NCBI GenBank assembly: GCA_009377605.1 | Contig: WHTT01000062.1 | Location: 1-37,883, forward strand | DNA: 37,883 nucleotides | Source: Luteitalea sp. | Lineage (GTDB): Bacteria > Acidobacteriota > Vicinamibacteria > Vicinamibacterales > Vicinamibacteraceae | Direction of reading: 5' to 3' | Shown here: in pieces, positions 24,708-34,439 of the stretch | How the letters are laid out: each line of letters begins with the position of its first letter | How positions within the stretch are numbered: position 1 is the stretch's first letter | Notes under the pieces: generated by a model | The model's database searches: none | Seen by the model: only the letters and a program-made list of their open reading frames with translations | Told to the model about the DNA's origin: nothing | Made by a program: the position numbers and the translations under genes

Positions 24708-25865
24708 TCATTTCGCCTGTCGTTTCCACGCCGGGACAGAGCGACGAGGCGCCCGCGGCGTATCGGGATAGGGAGCCCAGGCAACGCCTGGCGGTCGCGA
24801 GCCGACACCGGCTGCGTAGAGCACGGTCTCGTTCACCCCATCGACACCCACGGTATCTTCGACGCGCGTGTCCGCCAGCGCGGCGGTGCAGAACGGTGCC
24901 AGACCGAGCGCCGTGGCCACCAGGCAGAAGGTCTGACAGAAATGTCCCGCCTCGAGCAAGATGACGCGATAGGCACGTGATGATGGATAGCGCCACTCCA
25001 CTCGGGGAATGACCGACGTCATGAGAAATAGCGCGGCGGCGCCACCGTAGCCATCCTGCGAGGGCAAGAACGCCCGGACCTCCTCTGGCGTCGCACCGCG
25101 GCGCATGAGATCCAACCGGTGCACGTCGCCACGATAGTGGTACAAGCCTGGCTTCAAGCCTGCGACGTCCAGCGCGACGACGTACACCTCGATGCTGTGC
25201 CGCGCACCTCCCGAGGGCGACGTCTTGAGCGGAATCTTCCCGAACACGCCGCCGTCAACCCATTGCTGTACGCCCCAGGTGAGCCCCGCCAGCGTGGCGA
25301 GCTGGACCAGCGTGAGCGGCTCGGTACCAAAGCGGCGCCACGTGCGCCGCTCGAGCAGCGTCGGCACGAGCGACGCGTCGACGACAGGTGCGGGAAGCGC
25401 AATACGCGACAGGGCGCGTACCTGCTTGATGGGGCGCGGCGGCGGATTGCGCCGGGCCTTGGCACGTTGAGATTTGCGGGCGAGCGCTGGCGGCTCGAAC
25501 GTCACGTCACGCGACGCGAAGTGAAAGAATGCCGCCTCTGGCCCCCAGCTCACCCATCGTCCGAGACCACTGGCAGCAGGCGGTCGCGAGGCCGTGGAAC
25601 GCTCCAGGAGCCTTGCCTCACTCAGTGCTTCGACCAGTTGCGTTAGCGCGGGTGCATCCACTCCGCCGAGTCGACGTTGCGCGGCTCGAATCGTCCGCCA
25701 CCTGTCGAAGGCATCGAGCACCTGAATCAGTACGAGCTGTGCCGGCACACGTACACGCGTGCGATAGTTCTCGAGATACAGGCGCCCATCCCTCCAGTAA
25801 CAAACGATCGTGGCGGCGCGGCGATAGCGAACGAGAACCGGACGTAACCGACGCGCTGGAGACAT
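24708..25865 (-). CDS. SagB/ThcOx-type nitroreductase-fold dehydrogenase, standalone
   Basis: 385 residues. The C-terminal 215 residues form a SagB-type FMN oxidoreductase: LLERRTWRRFGTEPLTLVQL (from about 172), TSPSGGARHSIEVYVVALD, LKPGLYHY, YRVILLEAGHFCQTFCLVAT and ALGLAPFCTAALAD. The family includes the azoline-to-azole dehydrogenases of thiazole/oxazole-modified peptides. The N-terminal 150 residues (IVCYWRDGRLYLENYRTRVR) look like the small domain that often precedes SagB in such proteins. No YcaO cyclodehydratase, transporter or precursor peptide is visible nearby, so a role in peptide modification is unproven. It faces the kinase array tail to tail. Confidence 0.85.
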   Translation of the reverse strand: MSPARRLRPVLVRYRRAATIVCYWRDGRLYLENYRTRVRVPAQLVLIQVLDAFDRWRTIRAAQRRLGGVDAPALTQLVEALSEARLLERSTASRPPAASGLGRWVSWGPEAAFFHFASRDVTFEPPALARKSQRAKARRNPPPRPIKQVRALSRIALPAPVVDASLVPTLLERRTWRRFGTEPLTLVQLATLAGLTWGVQQWVDGGVFGKIPLKTSPSGGARHSIEVYVVALDVAGLKPGLYHYRGDVHRLDLMRRGATPEEVRAFLPSQDGYGGAAALFLMTSVIPRVEWRYPSSRAYRVILLEAGHFCQTFCLVATALGLAPFCTAALADTRVEDTVGVDGVNETVLYAAGVGSRPPGVAWAPYPDTPRAPRRSVPAWKRQAK

Positions 25866-25927
25866 CGCGACTGGACTCTATCCGAAGATGCCGTAGCTGG
25901 CCAAATAGTGACGGTGGCAAACTCCGC

Positions 25928-26028
25928 ACTGTTTCCGTCGACTCCCGCTGCAATATCTGCGCGATTACAACGCGGTGCCGAGCCCGCTTCGACTGTTTCC
26001 GTTGGAATCCGCTTGGCACGGATCGTGC
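25928..26028 (+). promoter_or_regulatory. sigma-54-like promoter with two upstream direct repeats
   Basis: TTGGCACGGATCGTGC at 26013-26028 matches the -24/-12 pattern TTGGCACG-N4-TTGC with one mismatch and exact GG-N10-GC spacing. Upstream are two near-identical sites, ACTGTTTCCGTCG (25928-25940) and ACTGTTTCCGTTG (25992-26004), in the same orientation 64 bp apart, like activator-binding sites. The start would be near 26040, about 55 nt before ATG 26095. Confidence 0.5.
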
Positions 26029-26094
26029 GCTCTGTCCGGCATTCTGGGGCTTGAAAAAGGTCCCGAGACGACGCTATGCTCGCGGAGGTAAGCG

Positions 26095-26316
26095 ATGGGT
26101 GCAGTGCAACAGAGGGTCGCTCACATCGAGGGGCAAATGAGCGAACAATCGCAGGTCTTTGCGGACATCCGACAAGACATCCGGCGTCTGGATCAACGCC
26201 TGGATCGTCTTCACGACAGTTTGCACGACAGGATGTCGCGGCAGTTCGTCTGGCTGGTCGGTCTCCAGTTCACGACACTCGTGACGATAATCAGCGTCAT
26301 TCTGGCGCGCGGCTGA
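26095..26316 (+). CDS. small coiled-coil protein with C-terminal membrane helix
   Basis: 73 residues; ribosome site GGAGG sits 7-11 nt before ATG 26095. Residues 1-48 are a coiled coil with heptad-like spacing (VAHIEGQMSEQSQVF, DIRQDIRRLDQRLDRLHDSL). Residues 50-70 (FVWLVGLQFTTLVTIISVIL) form one membrane helix, so it is a tail-anchored small protein. The layout resembles small XhlA-like or chemoreceptor-type helical proteins but no family is assigned. It lies behind a sigma-54-like promoter and stands alone. Confidence 0.7.
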   Translation: MGAVQQRVAHIEGQMSEQSQVFADIRQDIRRLDQRLDRLHDSLHDRMSRQFVWLVGLQFTTLVTIISVILARG

Positions 26317-26401
26317 CCCGCGGTTCGCACAGCGATCGCCACTATCGAGTGCGATCGCTTACACTCTCGCCCTCGTTCGTGTTGCAAGCAACCATGCTCG
26401 C

Positions 26402-27319
26402 TCAGCGGTTCTGTCCGAGCCTGTCGCGTGCCACGGGGCGCGCGAACGCGTTGTTCACGGCGTGAGAGCTCGACGCCAGTACCTTCCGATAGTATTCACG
26501 AGACTTGTCTGCGTTCCCTGTTTTCTCGAATGCCTGGGCAAGCAGCAGCAGGACGAAGGGATCGTCCTGATCCGCCTGTTGCAGTTGCGCGATCGCCTCT
26601 TCGTGATGCCCGAGATGAAGATCGATGTAACCACGCAGATACGGATACTGTGCCTGCTGGTCGGGGTTGCTTCCCTTGTCGAGCAGCGTCTTGACGACCG
26701 CCTCCAGCCGCCGTGCCTCTGATGCGTCGCCTCGATGGGCGGCGATCCGCGCTTGGGCATGCGCCCACCGGAGCTCCGTGAGGTCGGTGAGCGAGGCTGG
26801 TTGATCCGGCTCACGCGATGCCATTTCGTATCCCGTGCGGTACCACCGCAACGCTGCGTCGGGCTCGCCGAGCTCGAGATACACGCGGCCCAGCTCGTTT
26901 GCGACTTCGGCGGTGCCTACGAAGTCGCCAGCCTCGACGCGCCGCCGGACGACCCTCTCGAAATAGGTTGCGGCACCAGCCGCGTCGCGGACAAAGGCGT
27001 GAGACACGCCCATCATCCGCAGCGCTTGGTCCTTCGTGTCCTCCGGAGCGAGCTCGATCGCTGTCGCGAAGTGCCGCCGTGCCTCATCGTATTTCCCCGC
27101 CAAGTCGAAGGCGCGCGCGATGCCGTAGTGTGCGTCGAAGGAGTCCGGCGTCTGCTGGAGCAGCTTCTGATACGCGGCAATTGCCTCGTCGTGGCTACCG
27201 TCGAGATCGAGCTGGCGCGCTCGCTCCAGCGTCTCCTCCGGCGCAGGTCTGCAAGCGCAGACATAGAGCAGCGTCGTGCACAGCGCCACGACGAGCACAA
27301 CATGTCTCTCACATCGCAC
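26402..27319 (-). CDS. TPR lipoprotein
   Basis: 305 residues from GTG 27319. The N-terminus VVLVVALCTTLLYVCACRPA is a lipoprotein-type signal with lipobox-like LYVC or VCAC. Then come tetratricopeptide repeats: DGSHDEAIAAYQKLLQQTPD, DLAGKYDEARRHFATAIELA, ELGEPDAALRWYRTGYEMA and LGHHEEAIAQLQQADQDD, a scaffold-type solenoid at the cell envelope. The frame extends upstream to 27442, but the added residues are not signal-like. Role unknown; it could be part of an envelope assembly or signalling complex. Confidence 0.75.
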   Translation of the reverse strand: MRCERHVVLVVALCTTLLYVCACRPAPEETLERARQLDLDGSHDEAIAAYQKLLQQTPDSFDAHYGIARAFDLAGKYDEARRHFATAIELAPEDTKDQALRMMGVSHAFVRDAAGAATYFERVVRRRVEAGDFVGTAEVANELGRVYLELGEPDAALRWYRTGYEMASREPDQPASLTDLTELRWAHAQARIAAHRGDASEARRLEAVVKTLLDKGSNPDQQAQYPYLRGYIDLHLGHHEEAIAQLQQADQDDPFVLLLLAQAFEKTGNADKSREYYRKVLASSSHAVNNAFARPVARDRLGQNR

Positions 27320-27425
27320 GACCGTATTATCTCGGCATTGGCTCGTCACCGTCCAATCGGAGTTGTGCCCGGAACCCGCTACCTCGAGCCCGGCGCAAGG
27401 TGTGCGCCAGCCCGTCGTTCTGTTG

Positions 27426-27740
27426 TTACGCTGACGCCGCACGATCCAATGGCAGTCGCCGCGATCGCGATGCTCCTAACTGCTTGCGGATATCAGCGAA
27501 GGCCCGCTTGAGGGTCTTGCTACGGCCTTCACGAAGGCTCTTGGAGCTTTGAGCCAGCATCTTGAGCAGTGCAAGGGATTCTTGGGTCTGCTCATAGTCG
27601 GCAATATCCTGAAGCACCGCTTTGGCCTCACCATGCTGTGTGATCACCAGAGTTCCCTCGCTGACCCTGAGCTGCCGTAGCACCTCGGCGGTGTGGTTCT
27701 TGAGATAGCTGATCGACTTGACCGATTCGCTGAGTTTCAT
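27426..27740 (-). CDS. Phd/YefM-family antitoxin, apparently without toxin
   Basis: 104 residues from ATG 27740. MKLSESVKSISYLKNHTAEV, LRQLRVSEGTLVITQHGEAK and AVLQDIADYEQTQESLALLK are the classical Phd/YefM N-terminal DNA-binding fold (VKxISxLKxxxxEVL...LVITxxGxAxAVL). The C-terminal part, which would wrap the toxin, ends KTLKRAFADIRKQLGASRSR and an Arg-rich tail. The usual RelE/ParE toxin gene is absent downstream; the next coding sequence is the TPR lipoprotein. So it is an orphan antitoxin, either a leftover or an anti-addiction or regulatory protein. Its promoter has a clear palindromic operator. Confidence 0.8.
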   Translation of the reverse strand: MKLSESVKSISYLKNHTAEVLRQLRVSEGTLVITQHGEAKAVLQDIADYEQTQESLALLKMLAQSSKSLREGRSKTLKRAFADIRKQLGASRSRRLPLDRAASA

Positions 27741-27769
27741 TTGCGCGAGCCTTTGCGACGATCCGTTTC

Positions 27770-27796
27770 GGTCCAAATATAGACCATATATGGTCC
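27770..27796 (-). promoter_or_regulatory. palindromic operator and -10 of the antitoxin gene
   Basis: A perfect 14-bp palindrome, GACCATATATGGTC, is at 27782-27795, with a further GGTC half-site at 27770-27773. The minus-strand -10 candidate TATATT lies at 27776-27781. Phd/YefM antitoxins bind such palindromes to repress themselves. This AT-rich patch stands out from the GC-rich surroundings. Confidence 0.6.
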
Positions 27797-27899
27797 TATT
27801 CTACCAGCTCGTGAGCTTAGGACTGTGAACCGGGAGGGAGCGTCGAAAGGGCGAGGGTAGGGCGAGCTGGTTCCCGGCCGCGGAATTGTGACAAGCGGT

Positions 27900-28817
27900 T
27901 CAAGCACCCGTAGTCGTGGCTCTGAGCGCGCGATAGTACCGTGACGGCAACGCGTGACCCACGAACGGCTCGATGAACTGGGAGGCCTCGATCACCGCCG
28001 CGAGATTCACGCCGGTGTTGATGCCGAGCCCGTCGAGGAGGTAGAGCAGATCCTCGGTCGCCAGATTGCCCGTCGCGCCCGGCGCATAGGGACAGCCGCC
28101 AAGGCCGCCGGCAGAGGCGTCGAATGTCGTGATCTCGTGCTCGAGCGCGGCGAGCACGTTGGCCAGCGCCGTGCCACGCGTGTCGTGGAAGTGCAGGGCA
28201 AGCTTTGCGCGCGGCAGCCGTGCGAGGAGTCGGTCGAGCAGCTGGTGGACCTGGCCCGGGTGCGCAACGCCAATCGTGTCGCTGACGGCTACCTCGAAGA
28301 CACCCATATCCAGCAGGTGCTCGCAGACCTCGAGCACACGGTCCTCCGGCACCGCACCCTCGTACGGGCAACCAAAGGCGGTAGACACGTAGCCGCGTAT
28401 GCGCACGCCTCGCTCGATGGCGTCGGCACACAGCTCGGCATAGGACGCCAGCGACGCGTCGACGCTCTGATTGATGTTCTTATGGCTGAAGGTCTCCGAT
28501 GCCGCAGCGAAGACCGCCACCTCTCGCACGCCCGACGCCAGCGCGCGCTCCAGCCCTCTGCGATTGGGCACGAGCGCGCTCAGCCGAATCCCGGAGAGAC
28601 GTGGCAGCCGGCTGAGGACCTCCGCCGTGTCAGCCATCTGTGGGACCCACGTGGGACTGACGAACGCGCCCGCTTCGATCGCCCGAAGCCCAGCATCTGC
28701 CAGCTTCCCGATGAACGTGGCCTTCGCATCTGGCGGAACCACTGCCTGCTCGTTCTGCAAGCCGTCGCGCGGTCCGACCTCGACGACGGCGACTCGTGAC
28801 GGAAGCGAGGGGCGCAT
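27900..28817 (-). CDS. mvaB: hydroxymethylglutaryl-CoA lyase
   Basis: 305 residues from ATG 28817. It splits HMG-CoA into acetoacetate and acetyl-CoA, the last step of leucine breakdown. Landmarks are VEVGPRDGLQNEQAVV with the metal-binding Asp, ALVPNRRGLERAL, ASETFSHKNINQ, LHFHDTRGTALAN with metal-binding His residues, and the catalytic Cys242 in GLGGCPYAPGATGN. It is the last gene of the minus-strand operon. GTG 28844 is in frame and overlaps the stop of the biotin carrier gene (GTGA), so translation may start there by coupling and add nine residues. Confidence 0.93.
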   Translation of the reverse strand: MRPSLPSRVAVVEVGPRDGLQNEQAVVPPDAKATFIGKLADAGLRAIEAGAFVSPTWVPQMADTAEVLSRLPRLSGIRLSALVPNRRGLERALASGVREVAVFAAASETFSHKNINQSVDASLASYAELCADAIERGVRIRGYVSTAFGCPYEGAVPEDRVLEVCEHLLDMGVFEVAVSDTIGVAHPGQVHQLLDRLLARLPRAKLALHFHDTRGTALANVLAALEHEITTFDASAGGLGGCPYAPGATGNLATEDLLYLLDGLGINTGVNLAAVIEASQFIEPFVGHALPSRYYRALRATTTGA

Positions 28818-28840
28818 GGTTATTCGAGCGGCGACGACGC

Positions 28841-29409
28841 TCACGGCGCGTTCGGCGAACGCGCCCTACCGCGTGGTAGGGACGCCTCGCCGAGGCGTCC
28901 GTTTTCGGTTCTCAAGGGTTCCAGCTCGATGAGGGGCGGACCTGGCTGCACGAGATCTCCCTCGTGGCACATCACGCGTCGCACGACACCGTCCCGTGGT
29001 GCTCGGAGCGGCAGCTCCATCTTCATGGCTTCGAGAATCGCGAGCGGCATGTTCTGGGTCACACGATCGCCTGGCTCGACGAAGAGCCGCACGACGGTGG
29101 CGGGCATTGGCGTTGTGAGCGCATCGTGAGCGCTGCTGCGCCGACGCGCGCGTCGGCGCTGTGATGTCTGCAACTCCAGCACGACGACCTCGCCGTCGAC
29201 GAACACCCAAGTGCTGTTTCCATCACGAACGGCCAGGGCGACGCGTGATGGCGCGGCGTCGGAGGTCTCACTCACGCGAAACGCGTGATCACCAAGCGGC
29301 TGGACCACGAAGCGCGTTGTCGCTTCTTCATCAACCCCGCCTGTAACGGAGACCGTCTCTCCCGCAGTCTCCACCGAGAACACATCGCCGTCGAACCGTG
29401 CTTCGAGCG

Positions 29410-29413
<4 letters not shown>
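28841..29413 (-). CDS. biotin carboxyl carrier subunit of an acyl-CoA carboxylase (split alpha subunit)
   Basis: 190 residues from ATG 29413. Residues about 100-165 are a biotinyl domain: DALTTPMPATVVRLFVEPGD, then LAILEAMKMELPL with biotinylated Lys131. The N-terminal part (FDGDVFSVETAGETVSVTGG) matches the region that joins carboxylase and biotinyl domains in methylcrotonyl-CoA carboxylase alpha. Here this half is separate; it starts within the stop of the biotin carboxylase gene (ATGA). Reading its frame upstream gives WLAGQVELSI, which continues the protein, so a frameshift may have split one gene. The last 19 or so residues (GRLGEASLPRGRARSPNAP) come from the inserted BIME and are unlikely to be ancestral. 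Confidence 0.82.
28845..28900. repeat. BIME copy C: two REP palindromes in opposite orientation
   Basis: The same pair as at 3839-3900: palindrome 28845-28865 (arms GGCGCGTTCG / CGAACGCGCC), CTACC, four bases, GGTAG, palindrome 28880-28900 (arms GGACGCCTCG / CGAGGCGTCC). The spacer is shorter than in copy B. It lies inside the 3' end of the biotin carrier gene and encodes its last residues. Confidence 0.85.
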
Positions 29414-30930
<1,517 letters not shown>

Positions 30931-30956
30931 GAGGGCTCGCTTCGCTCGCATTCCAA

Positions 30957-31151
30957 GGGGTCTAGGGGTCTAGGGATCTAGGGAGGGCTTGTTCGAGCGT
31001 ACGGGTATGCCCATTCTCTCTTTTTGCCTTTTACCCCTTGATCCCTTTACCCCTTGATCCCTCAATCCCTTGATCCCTTGATCCCTCGATCCCTCGATCC
31101 CTTGACCCCTTGACCCCTTGACCCCTTGACCCCTTGACCCCTTGACCCCTC
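30957..31151. repeat. 8-bp tandem repeat tract at the hydratase/carboxylase junction
   Basis: From about 31032 to 31151 the unit CCCCTTGA and variants (TGATCCCT, CGATCCCT) repeat about 14 times. A related CTAGGGGT/CTAGGGAT run lies at 30958-30980. The tract lies between the biotin carboxylase start and the hydratase and encodes the C-terminal tail of the hydratase (8-residue periods such as GVKGSRGQ). Since 8 is not a multiple of 3, each gain or loss of a unit changes the frame and stop. Confidence 0.85.
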
Positions 31152-31931
31152 TACAATCCACCCCGGCTCGCGCTTTTCCAGAAAGGCTCGCAATCCCTCT
31201 TGACCCTCCGGCGACACACGCTGCGACGCAATCGCCTGCGCGGTCAGCTCCTTCACGTCCTGCATCGGCCGGCCGGCGACGCTCGCGATGAGCGCCTTTG
31301 CCTGTGCAATGGCGCCGGGCGCCGCCGCGAGGATCTGTGCCACCTCCTCGACAACCGCGCGATCGAGATCGGCCGCGGGCACCACCCGGTGCACGAGACC
31401 CATGGCGTGCGCGGCGGCGGCGTCGAACCGCTGGCCCGTGAGAAACCATCGTCGCGCCTGTGTCGCGCCAATCTTCGCGATGACATAGGGTGCGATGGTC
31501 GCTGGGAGTATCCCAAGCCGCGTCTCCGTGAATCCGAACAGCGCATCGTCGGCGGCAACCACGATGTCGGCGATCGCCGCAAGGCCGGCGCCACCACCCA
31601 GCGCCGCGCCCTGGACCCGAGCAATCACCGGCAGTGGCAGCGTGTTCAGTGCCTCCAGCATCTCCGCCAGAGCCCGCGCGTCACGCAGGTTGTCCTCTTC
31701 GGTGTAGGTGAGGGTCCGTTGCATCCACGCCACGTCGGCCCCGGCACAGAAGATGGGGCCTGCGCCAGCCAAAACGACGGCACGCAACCCCGCGCTCGTC
31801 GTTGCTCGGAGCGCCCATGTGTGCAGCTCCGCCACCACTTCGTCGTTGATGGCGTTTCGGATGGCTGGTCGATTCAACGTGACGTGCTCGACCGCGCCGT
31901 CACGATCGGTGTGGAGAAACCGGTAGCTCAT
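31062..31931 (-). CDS. enoyl-CoA hydratase/isomerase family protein (probable methylglutaconyl-CoA hydratase)
   Basis: 289 residues from ATG 31931. Crotonase fold: VEHVTLNRPAIRNAINDEVV, the oxyanion-hole stretch GAGPIFCAGADVAWMQRT, VIARVQGAALGGGAGLAAIA, FGFTETRLGILPATIAPYV and FLTGQRFDAAAAHAMGLVHR. The operon position suggests hydration of 3-methylglutaconyl-CoA to HMG-CoA. The enzyme proper ends near EGLRAFLEKREPGWIVE; the last roughly 30 residues are a repetitive tail, EGSRGQGVKGSRGQ..., encoded by the 8-bp tandem repeat and absent from the family. It starts 13 bp after the carboxyltransferase stop. Confidence 0.88.
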   Translation of the reverse strand: MSYRFLHTDRDGAVEHVTLNRPAIRNAINDEVVAELHTWALRATTSAGLRAVVLAGAGPIFCAGADVAWMQRTLTYTEEDNLRDARALAEMLEALNTLPLPVIARVQGAALGGGAGLAAIADIVVAADDALFGFTETRLGILPATIAPYVIAKIGATQARRWFLTGQRFDAAAAHAMGLVHRVVPAADLDRAVVEEVAQILAAAPGAIAQAKALIASVAGRPMQDVKELTAQAIASQRVSPEGQEGLRAFLEKREPGWIVEGSRGQGVKGSRGQGVKGSRDRGIKGSRD

Positions 31932-31944
31932 AGTAAGAAGGCGC

Positions 31945-33552
31945 CTACATGCGAAACACACCGAACCTCGCATCCGGGACGGGCGCGTTGAACGCCATCG
32001 ACAGTCCGAGCGCCACGGCCTCCCTCGTCTCCGCAGGATCCAGGATCCCATCGTCCCACAGACGTGCGGTGGAATAGTAGGGTGAGCCTTCGTGCTCGTA
32101 CTTCGCGAGAATCGGATCACGAATGGCCGCTTCTTCTTCGGCCGATAGTGTCTTGCCCTCCCGCGCCAGCTGATCGCGCTTGACCGTCACCAGCACGCCG
32201 GCGGCCTGCTCGCCGCCCATGACCGAGATTCGCGCGTTGGGCCACATCCACAGCAGCCGCGGATCGTAGGCACGCCCACACATGCCGTAGTTGCCTGCGC
32301 CAAACGAGCCGCCGATGATCACGGTGAGCTTCGGCACGACGGAGTTCGCCACGGCGTGCACCATCTTGGCGCCGTCCTTCGCGATGCCGCCACGCTCGTA
32401 CTGCTTGCCGACGATGAAGCCCGTGATGTTCTGCAAGAAGAGGAGAGGAATGCCACGCAGGTTGCAGAGCTGGATGAAGTGCGTGGCCTTGAGCGCCGAT
32501 TCGGAGAAGAGCACACCGTTGTTCGCAACCAGGCCGACGAGGAACCCGTGCAGCCGAGCGAAGCCGGTGACGAGCGTGGTGCCATACCGCGCCTTGAACT
32601 CGTCGAACCGGGAGTCATCGACGAGGCGCGCGATGACCTCGTGGACCTCGTACGGCTTGCGGGTGTCGGCTGGAATGATGCCGTACAGCTCACGCGGATC
32701 ATATCGGGGCGGCTCCGGCGTCGTGCGATCCATCGGAAGCTGCTTCGTCGTATTGAGTGTTGAGACAATCGTCCGTGCAAGGTGGAGAGCGTCCTCATCG
32801 TTCTCGGCGAAGTAGTCCGCGACACCCGACAACCGCGTGTGCACATCCGCGCCGCCGAGCTCCTCTGCCGTCACATCTTCACCTGTGGCAGCTTTCACCA
32901 GCGGTGGCCCGCCGAGGAAGATCGTGCCGGTGCCGCGCACGATGATGGTTTCGTCCGACATCGCCGGCACGTACGCGCCACCCGCAGTACAGGATCCCAT
33001 CACGACCGCAATCTGCGGAATGCGTGCCGCGGACATGATGGCCTGGTTGTAGAAGATGCGGCCGAAGTGCCCGCGGTCTGGAAATACCTCCGCTTGCAAC
33101 GGGAGGAACGCACCGCCGGAGTCCACCAAGTAGAGGCACGGCAGGCGGTTCTCGAGCGCCACTTGCTGCGCCCGTAAATGCTTCGTCACGGTAGTCGGGT
33201 AATAGGTGCCGCCCTTGACGGTCGCATCGTTGGCAATGATCATCACCTCGCGACCCGAGACGCGCCCCACACCTGTGACCAAGCCCGCAGCCGGCGCCTC
33301 GCCTTCGTACATGTCGCAAGCCGCCAGCGGTGACAGCTCCAGGAAAGGCGAGCCGGGATCGAGCAGCCGTGCTATACGGTCGCGGACGAAGAGCTTGCCT
33401 TGTTGCTGGTGCCGTTCACGGGCTCGCGTCCCACCGCCCTCGCGCACGCTCCCGAGCCGAGCCGACAACTCTGCGATCAGCGCTTCCGTCCGGGCGGCGT
33501 TGGCCCTGAATTCATCGCTGCTGACCTGGACCTGCGTTTCAAGAATTTCCAT
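31945..33552 (-). CDS. acyl-CoA carboxylase carboxyltransferase (beta) subunit, methylcrotonyl-CoA type
   Basis: 535 residues, the normal length for MccB. It moves the carboxyl group from biotin to the acyl-CoA. Landmarks are [113 protein letters not shown] and [13 protein letters not shown]. The [20 protein letters not shown] segment is typical for the methylcrotonyl-CoA clade. It is the first gene of the operon. ATG 33552 is chosen for length and content; the open frame upstream overlaps the divergent pcm gene and is not coding. Confidence 0.93.
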   Translation of the reverse strand: MEILETQVQVSSDEFRANAARTEALIAELSARLGSVREGGGTRARERHQQQGKLFVRDRIARLLDPGSPFLELSPLAACDMYEGEAPAAGLVTGVGRVSGREVMIIANDATVKGGTYYPTTVTKHLRAQQVALENRLPCLYLVDSGGAFLPLQAEVFPDRGHFGRIFYNQAIMSAARIPQIAVVMGSCTAGGAYVPAMSDETIIVRGTGTIFLGGPPLVKAATGEDVTAEELGGADVHTRLSGVADYFAENDEDALHLARTIVSTLNTTKQLPMDRTTPEPPRYDPRELYGIIPADTRKPYEVHEVIARLVDDSRFDEFKARYGTTLVTGFARLHGFLVGLVANNGVLFSESALKATHFIQLCNLRGIPLLFLQNITGFIVGKQYERGGIAKDGAKMVHAVANSVVPKLTVIIGGSFGAGNYGMCGRAYDPRLLWMWPNARISVMGGEQAAGVLVTVKRDQLAREGKTLSAEEEAAIRDPILAKYEHEGSPYYSTARLWDDGILDPAETREAVALGLSMAFNAPVPDARFGVFRM

Positions 33553-33570
33553 TGCGTGGTTGGCATCGGC

Positions 33571-33576
33571 ATTATA
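33571..33576 (-). promoter_or_regulatory. candidate -10 (TATAAT) of the catabolic operon
   Basis: The minus strand reads TATAAT at 33576-33571, a perfect -10, giving a start about 12 nt before ATG 33552. No good -35 is visible 17 bp further upstream, so an activator may be needed. The leader is very short. Confidence 0.35.
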
Positions 33577-33651
33577 TGAGGGATGGGAAACGGCCGGAAC
33601 GGGGACGCCGTGCCCAGCCCCCAATCGCCGGGCCGTCAAGGGACGTCCGAT

Positions 33652-34308
33652 GTGAACGGCGACTGGCGCGGCGAGTGCGAGCGGATGGTCCAGGACCAAA
33701 TCGCCGCCCGGGGCCTGCGCGACGCGCGGGTCCTTTCGGCCATGCGCGAGGTGCCGCGCCACCTCTTCGTGCCCGCGGCGTTGCGCCAGCATGCCTACGA
33801 CGATGGCGCCTTGCCCATTGGCGAAGGGCAAACCATCTCTCAGCCCTACATCGTCGCCGCCATGACCGAGGCCGCGCGTCTGCGGCAGGGCGACCGTGTG
33901 CTCGAGATTGGCACCGGGTCGGGTTACCAGGCGGCCGTGCTCGGGCGGCTCGTCGATCAGGTGCTCTCGATCGAGCGCATGGTCGGTCTGGCGCGACGGG
34001 CCCATGATGCGCTCCAGAGCCTTGGCCTCGAGGGAGTCCACCTCGTCGTTGCTGACGGCGTGGAGGCCCTTCGTCCCGGTCTGGTCTTCGACGCGGTGAT
34101 CGTGACCGCTGGCGCACCTGCGGTGTCGGACCGCCTCCGCGCCCGCCTGGCCGACGGCGGCCGGCTCATCATTCCCGTCGGTCCGCTCGACATTCAGACG
34201 CTCCTCTTGGTCGAGCGACAGGGCAGGAATTTCACCGAATCCTCGCTCGGCGGCTGTGTCTTCGTCCCGCTCATCGGCCGTTCCGGTTGGTCCTCACCAC
34301 AGGGATAG
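33652..34308 (+). CDS. pcm: protein-L-isoaspartate O-methyltransferase
   Basis: 218 residues from GTG 33652. It methylates L-isoaspartyl residues with S-adenosylmethionine as the first step of protein repair. Landmarks are [52 protein letters not shown] and the SAM motif [20 protein letters not shown] (Glu85 region). The C-terminus [20 protein letters not shown] and GGRLIIPVG completes the domain. ATG 33583 is in frame and adds 23 unlike residues; GTG 33652 gives the family length and has AAGGGA upstream. It is divergent from the catabolic operon. Confidence 0.9.
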   Translation: MNGDWRGECERMVQDQIAARGLRDARVLSAMREVPRHLFVPAALRQHAYDDGALPIGEGQTISQPYIVAAMTEAARLRQGDRVLEIGTGSGYQAAVLGRLVDQVLSIERMVGLARRAHDALQSLGLEGVHLVVADGVEALRPGLVFDAVIVTAGAPAVSDRLRARLADGGRLIIPVGPLDIQTLLLVERQGRNFTESSLGGCVFVPLIGRSGWSSPQG

Positions 34309-34439
34309 GATCCGAGTGTCTCTTACACGATGTGTTTCGATTTCAGACGCTGTCGCGCTTGCCGTATTGGTACTGGACACCCAGTGGCCCGTGGAGTAAG
34401 GATCGGATCTGGCCGGGCGGTTTTCAGGGTTGGCATTGG

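Noticed and set aside
25866-26094. TOMM precursor peptide near the SagB gene
   Set aside because: No short frame with a leader and a Cys/Ser/Thr-rich core was found on either strand; the region is better explained by promoter elements.
27320-27425. ParE/RelE toxin after the Phd/YefM antitoxin
   Set aside because: Only about 100 bp separate it from the TPR lipoprotein start and no toxin-like residues are seen.
31030-31151. CRISPR-like array
   Set aside because: Units are 8 bp with no spacers; this is a simple tandem repeat.
33553-34041. Upstream extension of the carboxyltransferase frame
   Set aside because: It overlaps pcm on the other strand and does not resemble the family; 535 residues from 33552 is the normal length.
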